Source: Gammaproteobacteria bacterium (GTDB lineage: Bacteria; Pseudomonadota; Gammaproteobacteria; Burkholderiales; Burkholderiaceae_C). From it: a stretch of DNA of 36,859 bases. A program made the translations under genes and the position numbers. The notes under the pieces are model-generated. The model had not been told where the DNA came from, did not search any database, and saw nothing but the letters and a program-made list of their open reading frames with translations. Below are positions 27,343 to 36,061 of this stretch, in pieces. Location: positions 1-36,859 of the forward strand of contig JAHJOG010000311.1 in NCBI GenBank assembly GCA_018820395.1. Direction: 5' to 3'. The first letter of the stretch is position 1. Each line of letters starts with the position of its first letter.

Positions 27343-27993
27343 TCAGGCAACCAGCTGATGCGCCAGCCAAGGCTGCCGCGCGAGGCGCTCGGCCTCGAAG
27401 GCACTGATTTTGTCCTTGTGCCGCAGGGTCAGTCCGATGTCGTCGAGGCCGTTCATCAGGCAATACTTTCTGAACGCCTGCACGTCGAAGGGAAGTTCGG
27501 AGCCGTCGGGCTTGACGACCATCTGCCGTTCGAGATCGATGGTCAGGCTGTAGCCCGGGAAAGCAAATGTCTCGTCGAAGAGTTGCGCGACCTGCATCTC
27601 GCTCAGGACGATCGGCAAGAGCCCATTCTTGAAGCAGTTGTTGAAAAAGATGTCCGCGTAACTCGGGGCGATGATGGCGCGGAAGCCGAATTGGTCCAGA
27701 GCCCAGGGCGCATGTTCGCGCGAGGAGCCGCAACCGAAGTTCTTTCGTGCAATCAGCACTGAAGCGCCCCCGTAACGTGGTTGATTGAGAACGAAATCGG
27801 GGTTCGGCTTGCGGCTCGCCGGGTCTTGCCCGGGAGCGCCCGGGTCGAGATAGCGCCAGGCATCGAAGAGATTGGGGCCGAAGCCGGTCTTGCGGATCGA
27901 TTTGAGAAACTGCTTCGGAATGATGGCGTCGGTGTCGACGTTCTCGCGGTCCATGGGCGCGACGAGGCCCTTGTGCACGGTGAATTTTTGCAT
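27343..27993 (-). CDS. leuD: 3-isopropylmalate dehydratase small subunit
   Basis: A 216-residue swivel-domain subunit that joins LeuC to isomerise 2- to 3-isopropylmalate. Key motifs are [13 protein letters not shown] near the N terminus and [15 protein letters not shown], the aconitase-type substrate loop. Length fits the bacterial proteins with an extended C terminus. It begins 25 bases after leuC on the same strand. Confidence 0.97.
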   Translation of the reverse strand: MQKFTVHKGLVAPMDRENVDTDAIIPKQFLKSIRKTGFGPNLFDAWRYLDPGAPGQDPASRKPNPDFVLNQPRYGGASVLIARKNFGCGSSREHAPWALDQFGFRAIIAPSYADIFFNNCFKNGLLPIVLSEMQVAQLFDETFAFPGYSLTIDLERQMVVKPDGSELPFDVQAFRKYCLMNGLDDIGLTLRHKDKISAFEAERLARQPWLAHQLVA

Positions 27994-28018
27994 CGGATGC
28001 TTTCAGCTATTTCGATTC

Positions 28019-29443
28019 TTAGGTGAACTGGCGAACGTCGACGAAGTGACCGTGGACGGCAGCCGCCGCTGCCATGGCGGGGCTGACCAGATGAGTGCGG
28101 CCGCCAGCGCCCTGCCGACCCTCGAAGTTGCGATTGCTCGTCGATGCGCAGCGCTCTTCGGGCTCGAGGCGGTCGGCGTTCATCGCGAGGCACATCGAGC
28201 AGCCCGGCTCGCGCCACTCGAATCCTGCAGCGATAAAGATCTTGTCCAGCCCCTCGCGTTCGGCCTGTTCCTTCACCATGCCCGAGCCCGGAACCACCAT
28301 GGCCAACCTGACGTTCTTGGCAACCTTCTGGCCCAGCTTCTTCACCATGGACGCCGCTTCGCGCATGTCTTCGATGCGGCTGTTGGTGCAAGAACCGATG
28401 AAGACCTTGTCGACGAAGATGTCGCTCACCGGTTTGTTGGGCTCGAGACCCATATAAGTCAACGCCCGTTCGATGGCGCCACGCTTGTTGGCGTCCTTTT
28501 CCTTATCCGGGTCGGGAACCCGTTCGTCGATGGCAATCACCATCTCGGGCGACGTGCCCCACGTGACCTGCGGCCGAATCTGTGCAGCGTCGAGTTCGAC
28601 CACTGCATCGAACTCCGCGCCCGGGTCGGAGTGAAGCGTGCTCCAGTACGAAACAGCCTGGTCCCACTCGACGCCGGTCGGGGCGAGCGGGCGGCCCTTG
28701 ATGTACGCGATGGTCTTCTCGTCCACGGCGACCAGTCCGGCCCGCGCACCGGCCTCGATGGCCATGTTGCACACGGTCATCCGGCCTTCCATGCTCAGGT
28801 CGCGAATCGCGGAGCCTGCAAATTCGATGGTGTAGCCCGTGCCGCCGGCAGTCCCGATCTTGCCGATGATGGCCAACACGATGTCTTTCGCGGTGCAGCC
28901 CAGACCGAGCTTGCCGTCCACCTTGACCAACAGGTTCTTGGCCTTTTTGGCGAGCAGTGTCTGCGTGGCCATCACATGCTCGACTTCGCTGGTGCCGATG
29001 CCGTGCGCCAGCGCACCGAAAGCGCCGTGCGTCGAGGTGTGCGAGTCGCCGCAGACCACGGTCATTCCGGGCAGCGTTGCCCCGGATTCCGGGCCGATGA
29101 CATGGACGATCCCTTGTCGTTTGCTCAGAAACGGAAAGAACGCTGCCGCACCAAATTCCTTGATGTTGGTGTCAAGCGTCGTGATCTGCTCGCGGCTGAC
29201 GGGGTCGGTGATCCCGTCGTAGCCGAGTTCCCAGTGCGTCGTCGGCGTGTTGTGGTCTGCGGTGGCCACGACCGAGCTGATGCGCCACAGTTTTCGTCCG
29301 GCTTCGCGCAGCCCCTCGAAGGCTTGAGGACTGGTGACCTCGTGGACCAGGTGCCGGTCGATGTAGAGGACAGAGGTGCCGTCTTCCTCGGTATGGACGA
29401 CGTGTTCGTCCCAAAGCTTGTCGTAGAGCGTGCGTTTCATCAT
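28019..29443 (-). CDS. leuC: 3-isopropylmalate dehydratase large subunit
   Basis: A 474-residue aconitase-family enzyme carrying a [4Fe-4S] cluster. Cluster cysteines are seen in [13 protein letters not shown] and [11 protein letters not shown]; the early [17 protein letters not shown] and [10 protein letters not shown] motifs are also typical. Two adjacent ATG codons (29443 and 29440) compete for the start; both follow an AGAGAG ribosome site. The LysR-type regulator gene ends 22 bases upstream on the same strand. A 626-residue open frame on the opposite strand is a composition artefact. Confidence 0.97.
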   Translation of the reverse strand: MMKRTLYDKLWDEHVVHTEEDGTSVLYIDRHLVHEVTSPQAFEGLREAGRKLWRISSVVATADHNTPTTHWELGYDGITDPVSREQITTLDTNIKEFGAAAFFPFLSKRQGIVHVIGPESGATLPGMTVVCGDSHTSTHGAFGALAHGIGTSEVEHVMATQTLLAKKAKNLLVKVDGKLGLGCTAKDIVLAIIGKIGTAGGTGYTIEFAGSAIRDLSMEGRMTVCNMAIEAGARAGLVAVDEKTIAYIKGRPLAPTGVEWDQAVSYWSTLHSDPGAEFDAVVELDAAQIRPQVTWGTSPEMVIAIDERVPDPDKEKDANKRGAIERALTYMGLEPNKPVSDIFVDKVFIGSCTNSRIEDMREAASMVKKLGQKVAKNVRLAMVVPGSGMVKEQAEREGLDKIFIAAGFEWREPGCSMCLAMNADRLEPEERCASTSNRNFEGRQGAGGRTHLVSPAMAAAAAVHGHFVDVRQFT

Positions 29444-29465
29444 GGTCTCTCTGGTGGGAAATGTC

Positions 29466-30461
29466 TTAGGCGGCCGGTTGGGCCGGGGCGGCGATTGGGT
29501 CGACCGCAGGGGCTGTGGAAGAAGTCGCCAACGGCGCGCGCAGGTGCTCGATCAACATGCGGGCAGCCACCGGCAACGATGAGAAATCTCTCGCGATCAT
29601 GCGGATCTCCCGCAGGGCCCATCCGTCCTGGAGCGAAAGCGATCGGAGCCTTCGGCCGATGCCGCCACGCATCATTTCAAAAGCCTTCAACGGCATCACG
29701 CCGACGCCGAGGCCGTTTTCGATCATCCGGCACATCGCGTCGAGGCCGGTGACACGAATGCGCAACCGCACGCTCCGCCCCGCGGCGATGGAAGCCTGAT
29801 GCATGGCGACGTGGATTGAACTGTTCGTGTGCAGCCCGACATGGTCGAAATCGAGGGAGTCGGCGAAGTCGATCGCCTGATCGACCGGAAGAGGGTGATC
29901 TTCTGGCACGACCAGCACGAGGCGATCCTGTCGATACGACAGGCTCTGCATGTCGTGGGAGGCATCGTCCTGCAGGTGGCAAATGCCCAGATCGGTTGCA
30001 CCTTCCTGCACGGCGCGCACGATTTCGCTGCTCAGATGTTCTTCCAGTTCGATCTTCACGGCCTCGTGCGCACGGGCGAACGAACCGAGGTCTTCCGGGA
30101 GATATTGGACGATGGCAGAGATGTTGGCGTGCACGCGCACGTGACCTCGGACGCCGACCGCGTATTCGCTCAATTCGCCCTGCATTTTTTCCAGGCTGAA
30201 GAGCACGCTACGAGCGTGGTGCAGCAGGGTCTGCCCGGCTGGAGTCAGGTCGACGCCCCGCGCATGCCTGTAGAGCAGTGCTGTACCCAGCGCGCTCTCG
30301 AGTTCGGACAACCGTTTGCTGATGGCGGACGCCGCGAGATATTCGCGCTCCGCGGCCCGACCGATGCTGCCCGACTCGCACACTGCGACGAAGAGTTGCA
30401 GCGAGGTCAGGTCAATGCGGCGAGCGAAGTTGCGTTCAGACGATGCCATAAGGGCATCCAT
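29466..30461 (-). CDS. LysR-family transcriptional regulator
   Basis: A 331-residue regulator. Its N-terminal winged helix-turn-helix spans about residues 17-75 ([33 protein letters not shown]). A substrate-binding domain of the periplasmic-binding-protein fold follows, then an Ala/Pro-rich tail. The effector is unknown. It sits directly upstream of leuC on the same strand with a 22-base gap, an unusual arrangement since many LysR genes are divergent from their targets. It may therefore be transcribed with the leu genes or regulate something else. The ATG at 30461 and the in-frame ATG at 30449 are both weakly supported, and a 12-bp inverted repeat covers the first. Confidence 0.88.
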   Translation of the reverse strand: MDALMASSERNFARRIDLTSLQLFVAVCESGSIGRAAEREYLAASAISKRLSELESALGTALLYRHARGVDLTPAGQTLLHHARSVLFSLEKMQGELSEYAVGVRGHVRVHANISAIVQYLPEDLGSFARAHEAVKIELEEHLSSEIVRAVQEGATDLGICHLQDDASHDMQSLSYRQDRLVLVVPEDHPLPVDQAIDFADSLDFDHVGLHTNSSIHVAMHQASIAAGRSVRLRIRVTGLDAMCRMIENGLGVGVMPLKAFEMMRGGIGRRLRSLSLQDGWALREIRMIARDFSSLPVAARMLIEHLRAPLATSSTAPAVDPIAAPAQPAA

Positions 30462-30482
30462 CTCGAAAAAAGATGGATGCCC
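30452..30482. promoter_or_regulatory. Perfect 12-bp inverted repeat over the LysR gene start
   Basis: GGGCATCCATCT (30452-30463) is exactly complementary to AGATGGATGCCC (30471-30482), with a 7-base loop CGAAAAA. It contains the upstream ATG candidate of the LysR gene. No T-run follows on the gene strand, so it is not a standard terminator for the entericidin-like gene upstream. It could be an autoregulatory operator or an mRNA hairpin hiding the start codon. Confidence 0.5.
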
Positions 30483-30572
30483 CTATTTTCTCCCAGTCGA
30501 CGCACTTTGGCCGTCGCGATGCGCGATGACCAAGTTGCCATCGTGCGATGGCTGGTGGTCGCCCGGCGGGAG

Positions 30573-30713
30573 TTACTTCTTCTTCGTGGCGGCGTCTTCG
30601 ATCTTCTGACCGCCCTTTTGAATATCTTCACCAGCACCTTGCATCGTGTTGCAGCCCGCGAGGGGGAACGCAAATGCAAATGTGACGGCCATCAAAGCAA
30701 CTACCTTTTTCAT
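30573..30713 (-). CDS. Entericidin A/B-family lipoprotein
   Basis: A 46-residue precursor with a lysine start (MKKVV), a hydrophobic signal segment and a lipobox LAGC at residues 18-21, so Cys21 would be lipidated. The mature part GCNTMQGAGEDIQKGGQKIE is the hallmark of the entericidin family. Entericidins are small membrane lipoproteins first described as a bacteriolytic pair in enterobacteria; what this single copy does is unknown. A strong GGAAGGAG ribosome site precedes the ATG at 30713. It lies between gltA and the LysR gene, separated from gltA by a terminator, so it probably has its own promoter. Confidence 0.88.
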   Translation of the reverse strand: MKKVVALMAVTFAFAFPLAGCNTMQGAGEDIQKGGQKIEDAATKKK

Positions 30714-30784
30714 CTTGGACTCCTTCCGTTGTTGGAGCGGCAACTTTAGGCATGCAAAACGCTTCCGCTTGTAAGCCAAAACGC

Positions 30785-30809
30785 AAAAAGGCTGCCCGGA
30801 GGCAGCCTT
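30785..30809 (-). terminator. Rho-independent terminator of the sdh-gltA operon
   Basis: On the minus strand AAGGCTGCC pairs perfectly with GGCAGCCTT (9 bp; plus-strand arms 30788-30796 and 30801-30809) around a 4-base loop. The T-run on the minus strand covers 30789-30785 and overlaps the end of the stem. It begins 28 bases after the gltA stop, matching a standard intrinsic terminator. Confidence 0.88.
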
Positions 30810-30837
30810 GATACGCGTTTCGAGCAGATTCTGCGGG

Positions 30838-32148
30838 TCAGCGATCGGCGATCGGACGAACGTCCCGCTTGGGCGAACCTTCGAACAGCTGCCGAGGGCG
30901 GCCGATCTTGTAGTCCGGGTCGGCGATCATCTCGTTGAGCTGAGCAATCCAACCGACCGTCCGTGCAAGGGCGAAGATGGCGGTAAACAGCGGAACCGGG
31001 ATTCCGATGGCCCGCTGGACGATCCCGGAATAGAAATCGACGTTGGGGTAGAGCTTGCGGGAGACGAAGTATTCGTCTTCCAGCGCGATCTTCTCGAGCG
31101 CCATGGCGAGCTTGAACAACGGGTCGTTCTGAAGGCCGAGCTCGTTGAGTACTTCGTTGCAGGTCTCCTGCATCAGCTTGGCGCGCGGGTCGTAGTTCTT
31201 GTAGACACGATGACCGAAACCCATCAGTTTGACGTTCGAGTTCTTGTCCTTGACCTGCTTGATGAACTCGCCGATCTTCTCGACCCCGCCAGCCTTTTGA
31301 ATGTCGCCCAGCATGTTGAGGGCCGCTTCGTTGGCGCCGCCGTGGGCCGGGCCCCATAGGCATGCCACGCCGGCCGCGATGGCCGCGAACGGGTTGGTGC
31401 CAGAGGATCCGCAAAGGCGGACGGTCGACGTCGAGGCATTCTGCTCGTGGTCGGCATGCAGGATGAAGATTCGATCCAGTGCGCGTTCCAGCACCGGGCT
31501 GACCTTGTATTCCTCGCATGGCGTGGCGAACATCATGTGCAGGAAATTGCCCGCGTAGCTCAGGTCGTTCTTCGGGTACATGTACGGCTGACCGATCGTG
31601 TACTTGTAGGCCATCGCCACGAGCGTGGGCATCTTGGCGATCAGTCGAATCGCGGCAATCTCGCGATGCTTCGGATTGTTGATGTCCGTGCTGTCGTGAT
31701 AGAAGGCCGACAGCGCGCCGACGAGGCCCGTCATGATCGCCATCGGATGAGCGTCCCGGCGGAAGCCACGCAGGAAGAACTGCATCTGCTCGTTGACCAT
31801 CGTGTGGTTGGTCACGAGCTTCACGAAGTTGTCTTTTTCGCCTGCCTTCGGGAGTTCTCCGTACAGCAGCAGGTGACAGGTCTCCAGGAAGTCGCAATTG
31901 GTCGCGAGCTGTTCGATCGGGTAGCCGCGGTACAGCAGTTCGCCCTTGTCGCCGTCGATGTACGTGATGGCCGACTCGCAGGATGCGGTGGACATGAACC
32001 CCGGGTCATAGGTGAACATGCCGGTCTGCGCATAAAGCTTGCGGATGTCGATCACATCGGGGCCGAGCGTGCCCTTGTAGATCGGCAGGTCGACGTCCTG
32101 TCCTCCGTTGGTGAAAGACAGTGTGGCTTTGGTGTCTGATGCTTTCAT
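30838..32148 (-). CDS. gltA: Citrate synthase
   Basis: A 436-residue enzyme that joins oxaloacetate and acetyl-CoA to citrate at the entry of the TCA cycle. The family signature [15 protein letters not shown], the catalytic histidine region [13 protein letters not shown] and the acidic site after DFYSG are intact. The N-terminal TKATLSF resembles the E. coli type II (hexameric, NADH-sensitive) enzymes. The ATG at 32148 fits homologues, but no Shine-Dalgarno sequence precedes it. The sdhE stop is only 11 bases upstream, so translation may depend on coupling. Confidence 0.96.
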   Translation of the reverse strand: MKASDTKATLSFTNGGQDVDLPIYKGTLGPDVIDIRKLYAQTGMFTYDPGFMSTASCESAITYIDGDKGELLYRGYPIEQLATNCDFLETCHLLLYGELPKAGEKDNFVKLVTNHTMVNEQMQFFLRGFRRDAHPMAIMTGLVGALSAFYHDSTDINNPKHREIAAIRLIAKMPTLVAMAYKYTIGQPYMYPKNDLSYAGNFLHMMFATPCEEYKVSPVLERALDRIFILHADHEQNASTSTVRLCGSSGTNPFAAIAAGVACLWGPAHGGANEAALNMLGDIQKAGGVEKIGEFIKQVKDKNSNVKLMGFGHRVYKNYDPRAKLMQETCNEVLNELGLQNDPLFKLAMALEKIALEDEYFVSRKLYPNVDFYSGIVQRAIGIPVPLFTAIFALARTVGWIAQLNEMIADPDYKIGRPRQLFEGSPKRDVRPIADR

Positions 32149-32159
32149 AGGGGTTACTT

Positions 32160-32507
32160 TCAATGGTTTGATCGATCAGATGAAATGTGCGCTCCGTCTT
32201 GGCGCATCAACCGAAGCAGTTCGACCACGTCGGGATTCGCCCAGTCGGCTTCGGGTTCTTTTCTCCCGAGCAGCAGGTCGAGCAGATCGTTGTCGGACAG
32301 GTCCATCAATGTCTCCATCGCCTGCGCTCTGGCGCAGGTCAGGCCTGACTCATGCCGCTCGAAGAAGCGTGCAATGAACAGGTCGTTCTCGAGCAGCCCG
32401 CGTCTACAGCGCCATTTGAGCTTGCTCAAAGCGCGTTCGCCCAGCACCTCCCCTCCCTGCGCCGCGGGCGACGCGAAGATTCTGGCGACTCCGAACGCGG
32501 GTTCCAT
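32160..32507 (-). CDS. sdhE: Succinate dehydrogenase assembly factor SdhE
   Basis: A 115-residue small acidic protein of the SdhE/YgfY family, which promotes covalent FAD attachment to SdhA. The [14 protein letters not shown] region (RGxxE motif) is the conserved FAD-transfer segment, followed by [15 protein letters not shown]. It is longer than the roughly 88-residue E. coli protein at the N terminus ([17 protein letters not shown]). The ATG at 32507 lies 2 bases after the sdhB stop. In E. coli sdhE pairs with ygfX; here a YgfX-like gene lies about 30 kb away at 1597-2055. Confidence 0.9.
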   Translation of the reverse strand: MEPAFGVARIFASPAAQGGEVLGERALSKLKWRCRRGLLENDLFIARFFERHESGLTCARAQAMETLMDLSDNDLLDLLLGRKEPEADWANPDVVELLRLMRQDGAHISSDRSNH

Positions 32508-32509
32508 GG

Positions 32510-33211
32510 TCAGACGGCCCGACGGACCATCAGTTCCTTGATCTTGCCGATCGCCTTGGTGGGATTCAGGTTCTTCGGACAGACGTCGACGCAATTCATG
32601 ATCGTGTGGCAACGGAAGAGCCGATACGGATCTTCCAGGTTGTCCAGGCGCTCGGCGGTTGCCTGGTCGCGGCTGTCGGCGATGAAGCGATAGGCCTGCA
32701 GCAGCCCGGCCGGCCCGACGAACTTGTCAGGGTTCCACCAGAAGCTCGGGCAACTGGTCGAGCAACTGGCGCACAGGATGCATTCGTACAAGCCGTTGAG
32801 CTCGTCGCGCTCCTCGGGCGACTGCAGCCGCTCCTTTTCAGGAGGAACGTTGTCGTTCATGAGGTACGGCTTGATCGAGTCGTACTGCTTGAAGAACTGC
32901 GTCATGTCGACGATCAGGTCGCGGATCACAGGCAGCCCCGGCAACGGCTTCAACACGATCGTGCCCTTGAGCGTAAGCATGTTGGTCAGGCAAGCCAGGC
33001 CGTTCTTGCCGTTGATGTTCATCGCGTCGGAGCCGCAGACACCTTCGCGGCATGAACGGCGGAACGACAGGGACGGGTCCTGAGCCTTCAACTTCATGAG
33101 CGCATCGAGCAGCATGCGCTCATGACCGTCGAGCTCGATGTCGATCGTCTGCATGTACGGCTTGGCATCCTTGTCCGGGTCGTAGCGGTAGATCTGGAAT
33201 GTGCGCTTCAT
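32510..33211 (-). CDS. sdhB: Succinate dehydrogenase iron-sulfur subunit
   Basis: A 233-residue subunit of respiratory complex II that passes electrons from SdhA to quinone. Three cluster motifs are present: [2Fe-2S] in CREGVCGSDAMNINGKNGLAC (given as residues about 55-75), [4Fe-4S] in CILCASCSTSCP and [3Fe-4S] in CHTIMNCVDVCPKNLNP. It starts 22 bases after sdhA and is followed almost immediately by sdhE. Confidence 0.97.
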   Translation of the reverse strand: MKRTFQIYRYDPDKDAKPYMQTIDIELDGHERMLLDALMKLKAQDPSLSFRRSCREGVCGSDAMNINGKNGLACLTNMLTLKGTIVLKPLPGLPVIRDLIVDMTQFFKQYDSIKPYLMNDNVPPEKERLQSPEERDELNGLYECILCASCSTSCPSFWWNPDKFVGPAGLLQAYRFIADSRDQATAERLDNLEDPYRLFRCHTIMNCVDVCPKNLNPTKAIGKIKELMVRRAV

Positions 33212-33233
33212 CGTGGTGACCTTGTTGTATTGC

Positions 33234-35042
33234 TCAGAACGTGCGGACCTTGGGCGGTACGGATTCCACCGTCAGCGGCTTGAGCTGGACGGGCTTGTAC
33301 GAGAGGCGATTGCCCTCGCTGTACCAGAGGGTGTGCTTCATCCAGTTGGCGTCGTCCCGACCCAGCGGAGCGACCGGGTCGTCGGCGGGGCGCTCGTAGT
33401 CTTCGACGGTGTGCGCACCGCGGCATTCCTTGCGGGCAGCCGCCGACACCATCGTGGCCTGGGCGACTTCGATCAGGTTGTCGACCTCGAGCGCTTCGAT
33501 GCGGGCCGTGTTGAAGATGCGTGACTTGTCCTTGAGCGCCACGGCAGCCACCCGCCCGCGAACGGCGCCGATCTTGGCCACGCCTTCGTCCATCGAGGCC
33601 TGGGTACGGAACACCGCGGCATGCTGCTGCATGATCGAGCGGATGTCGTTGGCCACGTCCTGCGCGTATTCGCCGTCGGTGGTCGATTCGAGCTGATTCA
33701 GACGCTCGAGCGTGCGGTCGGCTGCGTCGGCGGGAAGCGGCTTGTGTTCCTTGCGCTTGTCATTGAACTCGACGATGTGGTTGCCTGCGGCCCGGCCGAA
33801 CACCAGCAGGTCGAGCAGGGAATTCGTCCCCAGCCGATTGGCGCCGTGAACGCTCACGCAAGAACATTCGCCTACCGCGTAGAGACCGTTCACCACGGCG
33901 CTGTTTTCTGCGCCGTTCTGGATCACTACCTGCCCGTTGATGTTGGTCGGGATGCCGCCCATCTGGTAGTGGATCGTCGGCACCACCGGAATCGGCTCCT
34001 TGGTGATGTCGACGTTGGCGAAGTTGACGCCGATCTCGAACACCGAGGGCAGGCGCTTGTGGATGGTCTCGGCGCCCAGGTGGTCGAGCTTGAGCAGCAC
34101 GTAATCCTTGTTGGGGCCGCAGCCTCGGCCTTCCTTAATTTCCTGATCCATCGAGCGTGACACGAAATCGCGCGGCGCAAGGTCCTTCAGGGTCGGCGCA
34201 TAGCGCTCCATGAAGCGTTCGCCGTTGCTGTTCAGCAGGATCGCGCCCTCGCCGCGGCAGCCTTCTGTCAGCAGCACGCCCGCGCCGGCCACGCCGGTCG
34301 GATGGAACTGCCAGAACTCCATGTCCTGCAGCGGAATGTTGGCCCGCGCCGCCATGCCGAGGCCGTCGCCGGTGTTGATGAAGGCGTTGGTCGAAGCGCC
34401 GAAGATGCGGCCGGCGCCGCCGGTGGCCAGCAACACGGTCTTGGCCTGAAGGATGTGCAGGTCGCCGGTTTCCATCTCGAGCGCCGTCACGCCGACGACG
34501 TCGCCGTCGGCATCGCGGATCAGGTCGAGCGCCATCCATTCGACGAAGAACTGGGTGCGCGCCTCGACGTTCTTTTGATAGAGCGTGTGGAGCATCGCAT
34601 GGCCCGTGCGGTCGGCTGCAGCGCAGGCGCGCTGCACCGGCTTCTCGCCGTAGTTCGCGGTGTGGCCACCGAACGGGCGCTGGTAGATCGTGCCGTCGGG
34701 ATTGCGGTCGAAAGGCATCCCGAAGTGTTCGAGTTCATACACCACCTTCGGCGCCTCGCGGCACATGAATTCGATGGCATCCTGATCGCCGAGCCAGTCC
34801 GAACCCTTGATGGTGTCGTAGAAGTGATAGTGCCAGTTGTCCTCACTCATGTTGCCGAGCGAGGCGCCGACACCGCCCTGTGCCGCCACCGTGTGCGAGC
34901 GAGTGGGAAAGACCTTCGACAAAACCGCCACGTTGAGACCAGCCCGTGCCAGTTGCAGCGAGGCACGCATGCCGGAGCCGCCGGCTCCGATGATCACGAC
35001 GTCAAAGCGGCGCTTGGTGATTTCTTCTTTTGTGTAAGCCAT
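33234..35042 (-). CDS. sdhA: Succinate dehydrogenase flavoprotein subunit
   Basis: A 602-residue subunit that oxidises succinate to fumarate. The FAD-binding Rossmann motif VVIIGAGGSGMRA is followed by the flavinylation histidine, His50, in PTRSHTVAAQGGVGASL. Substrate-site motifs HPTGVAGAGVLLTEGCRGEG and HGANRLGTNSLLDL are also seen. The ATG at 35042 starts MAYTKEEITKRRFD, and sdhD ends 2 bases upstream; the longer open frame reaching into sdhD is not used. Confidence 0.97.
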   Translation of the reverse strand: MAYTKEEITKRRFDVVIIGAGGSGMRASLQLARAGLNVAVLSKVFPTRSHTVAAQGGVGASLGNMSEDNWHYHFYDTIKGSDWLGDQDAIEFMCREAPKVVYELEHFGMPFDRNPDGTIYQRPFGGHTANYGEKPVQRACAAADRTGHAMLHTLYQKNVEARTQFFVEWMALDLIRDADGDVVGVTALEMETGDLHILQAKTVLLATGGAGRIFGASTNAFINTGDGLGMAARANIPLQDMEFWQFHPTGVAGAGVLLTEGCRGEGAILLNSNGERFMERYAPTLKDLAPRDFVSRSMDQEIKEGRGCGPNKDYVLLKLDHLGAETIHKRLPSVFEIGVNFANVDITKEPIPVVPTIHYQMGGIPTNINGQVVIQNGAENSAVVNGLYAVGECSCVSVHGANRLGTNSLLDLLVFGRAAGNHIVEFNDKRKEHKPLPADAADRTLERLNQLESTTDGEYAQDVANDIRSIMQQHAAVFRTQASMDEGVAKIGAVRGRVAAVALKDKSRIFNTARIEALEVDNLIEVAQATMVSAAARKECRGAHTVEDYERPADDPVAPLGRDDANWMKHTLWYSEGNRLSYKPVQLKPLTVESVPPKVRTF

Positions 35043-35044
35043 AT

Positions 35045-35410
35045 TCAGAGTCTCCAGAGCGACTGAATGGCCCAGCCCGCGCAAGCGACCAGCCAGACGA
35101 TGGTGAAGACCTGCGCCACGAGTCGCAACGCGACCGAATGCACATAGTCCATCCAGATGTCGCGCATGCCGACCCAGACGTGATAAAGCAGCGAAACGAT
35201 CACTGAAAACGTCAGCACCTTCATCCACTGGGATGCAAAGATGCCTGCCCAGGCGTCGTATCCGATGGGCCCCTTGGTGAACACGACCTGCGCGAGCAAG
35301 ATGACGGTAAAGAGTGCCATCAGGGCGCCGGTGATGCGTTGGCTCAGCCAGTCGCGAAGTCCGTAGTGCGCGCCGACGACCACGCGCTTGGAACCGTAAT
35401 TCACAGCCAT
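35045..35410 (-). CDS. sdhD: Succinate dehydrogenase membrane anchor subunit
   Basis: A 121-residue membrane subunit of complex II with three hydrophobic helices (about 31-48, 60-80 and 95-117). The heme/quinone region includes HYGLRDWLSQRITGALMALF and the HVWVGMRDIWMDYVHS motif. The ATG at 35410 gives MAVNYGSKRVVVGAHYG, typical of the betaproteobacterial proteins. It lies 10 bases after sdhC and 2 bases before sdhA. Confidence 0.95.
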   Translation of the reverse strand: MAVNYGSKRVVVGAHYGLRDWLSQRITGALMALFTVILLAQVVFTKGPIGYDAWAGIFASQWMKVLTFSVIVSLLYHVWVGMRDIWMDYVHSVALRLVAQVFTIVWLVACAGWAIQSLWRL

Positions 35411-35420
35411 TTGGATACTT

Positions 35421-35867
35421 TCAGTACAGACCGAACAACTTCGCGCCGAGCACCACGGTGAGCAGGATGCTGATGGCGAGCGTTGCGATCGCCGAACTTT
35501 TGCCGAAGTCCTTGTTGACCGCCGCATGGCTCACGTCCATCCACAGATGGCGCAGCCCGGCGATGAAATGGTGCAGGGAGGCCCAGATCAGTGCCAGCGC
35601 CACGAGTTTGAGGAACCAGCCGGGAAAGAACCCCACCCCGCTTTCGAAGGCCCCCTTGAAGCGCGCGAAGGAGTAATCCGACGAGATGGACGTGTCGAAC
35701 ATCCAGATGACGAAGGGAAGCAGCAGGAACATCAAAGCGCCGCTGATGCGATGCAGGATCGAGACCAGGCCGGCAGGCGGAAGCCGGTAGGTCGTCAGAT
35801 CGGTGAAAGCGTTGATGTTGCGAAACTCGCGCCGGGGAGGTCGGGGAGGGGTGGCCAACTCTGTCAT
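35421..35867 (-). CDS. sdhC: Succinate dehydrogenase cytochrome b556 subunit
   Basis: A 148-residue membrane subunit of complex II. The signature LPPAGLVSILHRISGALMF, with the conserved serine and arginine of the quinone site, lies near residues 31-50. A second helix contains LALIWASLHHFIAGLRHLWMD, with the heme-ligand histidine region. Three membrane helices are predicted. It is the first gene of sdhCDAB-sdhE-gltA and has a leader of up to 194 bases below the GntR gene. Confidence 0.95.
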   Translation of the reverse strand: MTELATPPRPPRREFRNINAFTDLTTYRLPPAGLVSILHRISGALMFLLLPFVIWMFDTSISSDYSFARFKGAFESGVGFFPGWFLKLVALALIWASLHHFIAGLRHLWMDVSHAAVNKDFGKSSAIATLAISILLTVVLGAKLFGLY

Positions 35868-35992
35868 GGGGGCTTTCTAAGACTTTCTGATTGCTTCTTG
35901 GTCTATTTCAGGAATGCAAACTACGCAAAATTCTATTGCAATGCACCATCGGGCCTCAGCGCGACGCCCACGCGCCACAGTTCGGCGCATGG

Positions 35993-36022
35993 ATGCTATT
36001 GAAACGATAGCGCACTGGGCAA
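35993..36022 (-). promoter_or_regulatory. Candidate sdhC promoter with an inverted repeat
   Basis: On the minus strand TTGCCC (36022-36017) and TAGCAT (35998-35993) are separated by 18 bases. GCTAT (35995-35999) and ATAGC (36007-36011), around a 7-base centre, form a dyad that overlaps the -10 and spacer. Transcription would start near 35985, leaving a leader of about 118 nt. The dyad could bind the adjacent GntR regulator; GCTAT-n-ATAGC pairs are also frequent as short intergenic repeats in Comamonadaceae, from memory. Confidence 0.3.
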
Positions 36023-36061
36023 GGCGTTTGCACCAGAGGCGGGCGTCGGGACTTTCGACGC

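Noticed and set aside
27872..29752. 626-residue open frame antisense to leuC
   Set aside because: It mirrors the leuC codon pattern of GC-rich DNA, has a shadow-like composition rich in Arg, His, Asp and Val, and shows no domain or good ribosome site.
30746..31897. 383-residue open frame overlapping gltA in another frame on the same strand
   Set aside because: Arg/Gly/Pro/His-rich frame-shift shadow of gltA; it also runs through the gltA terminator.
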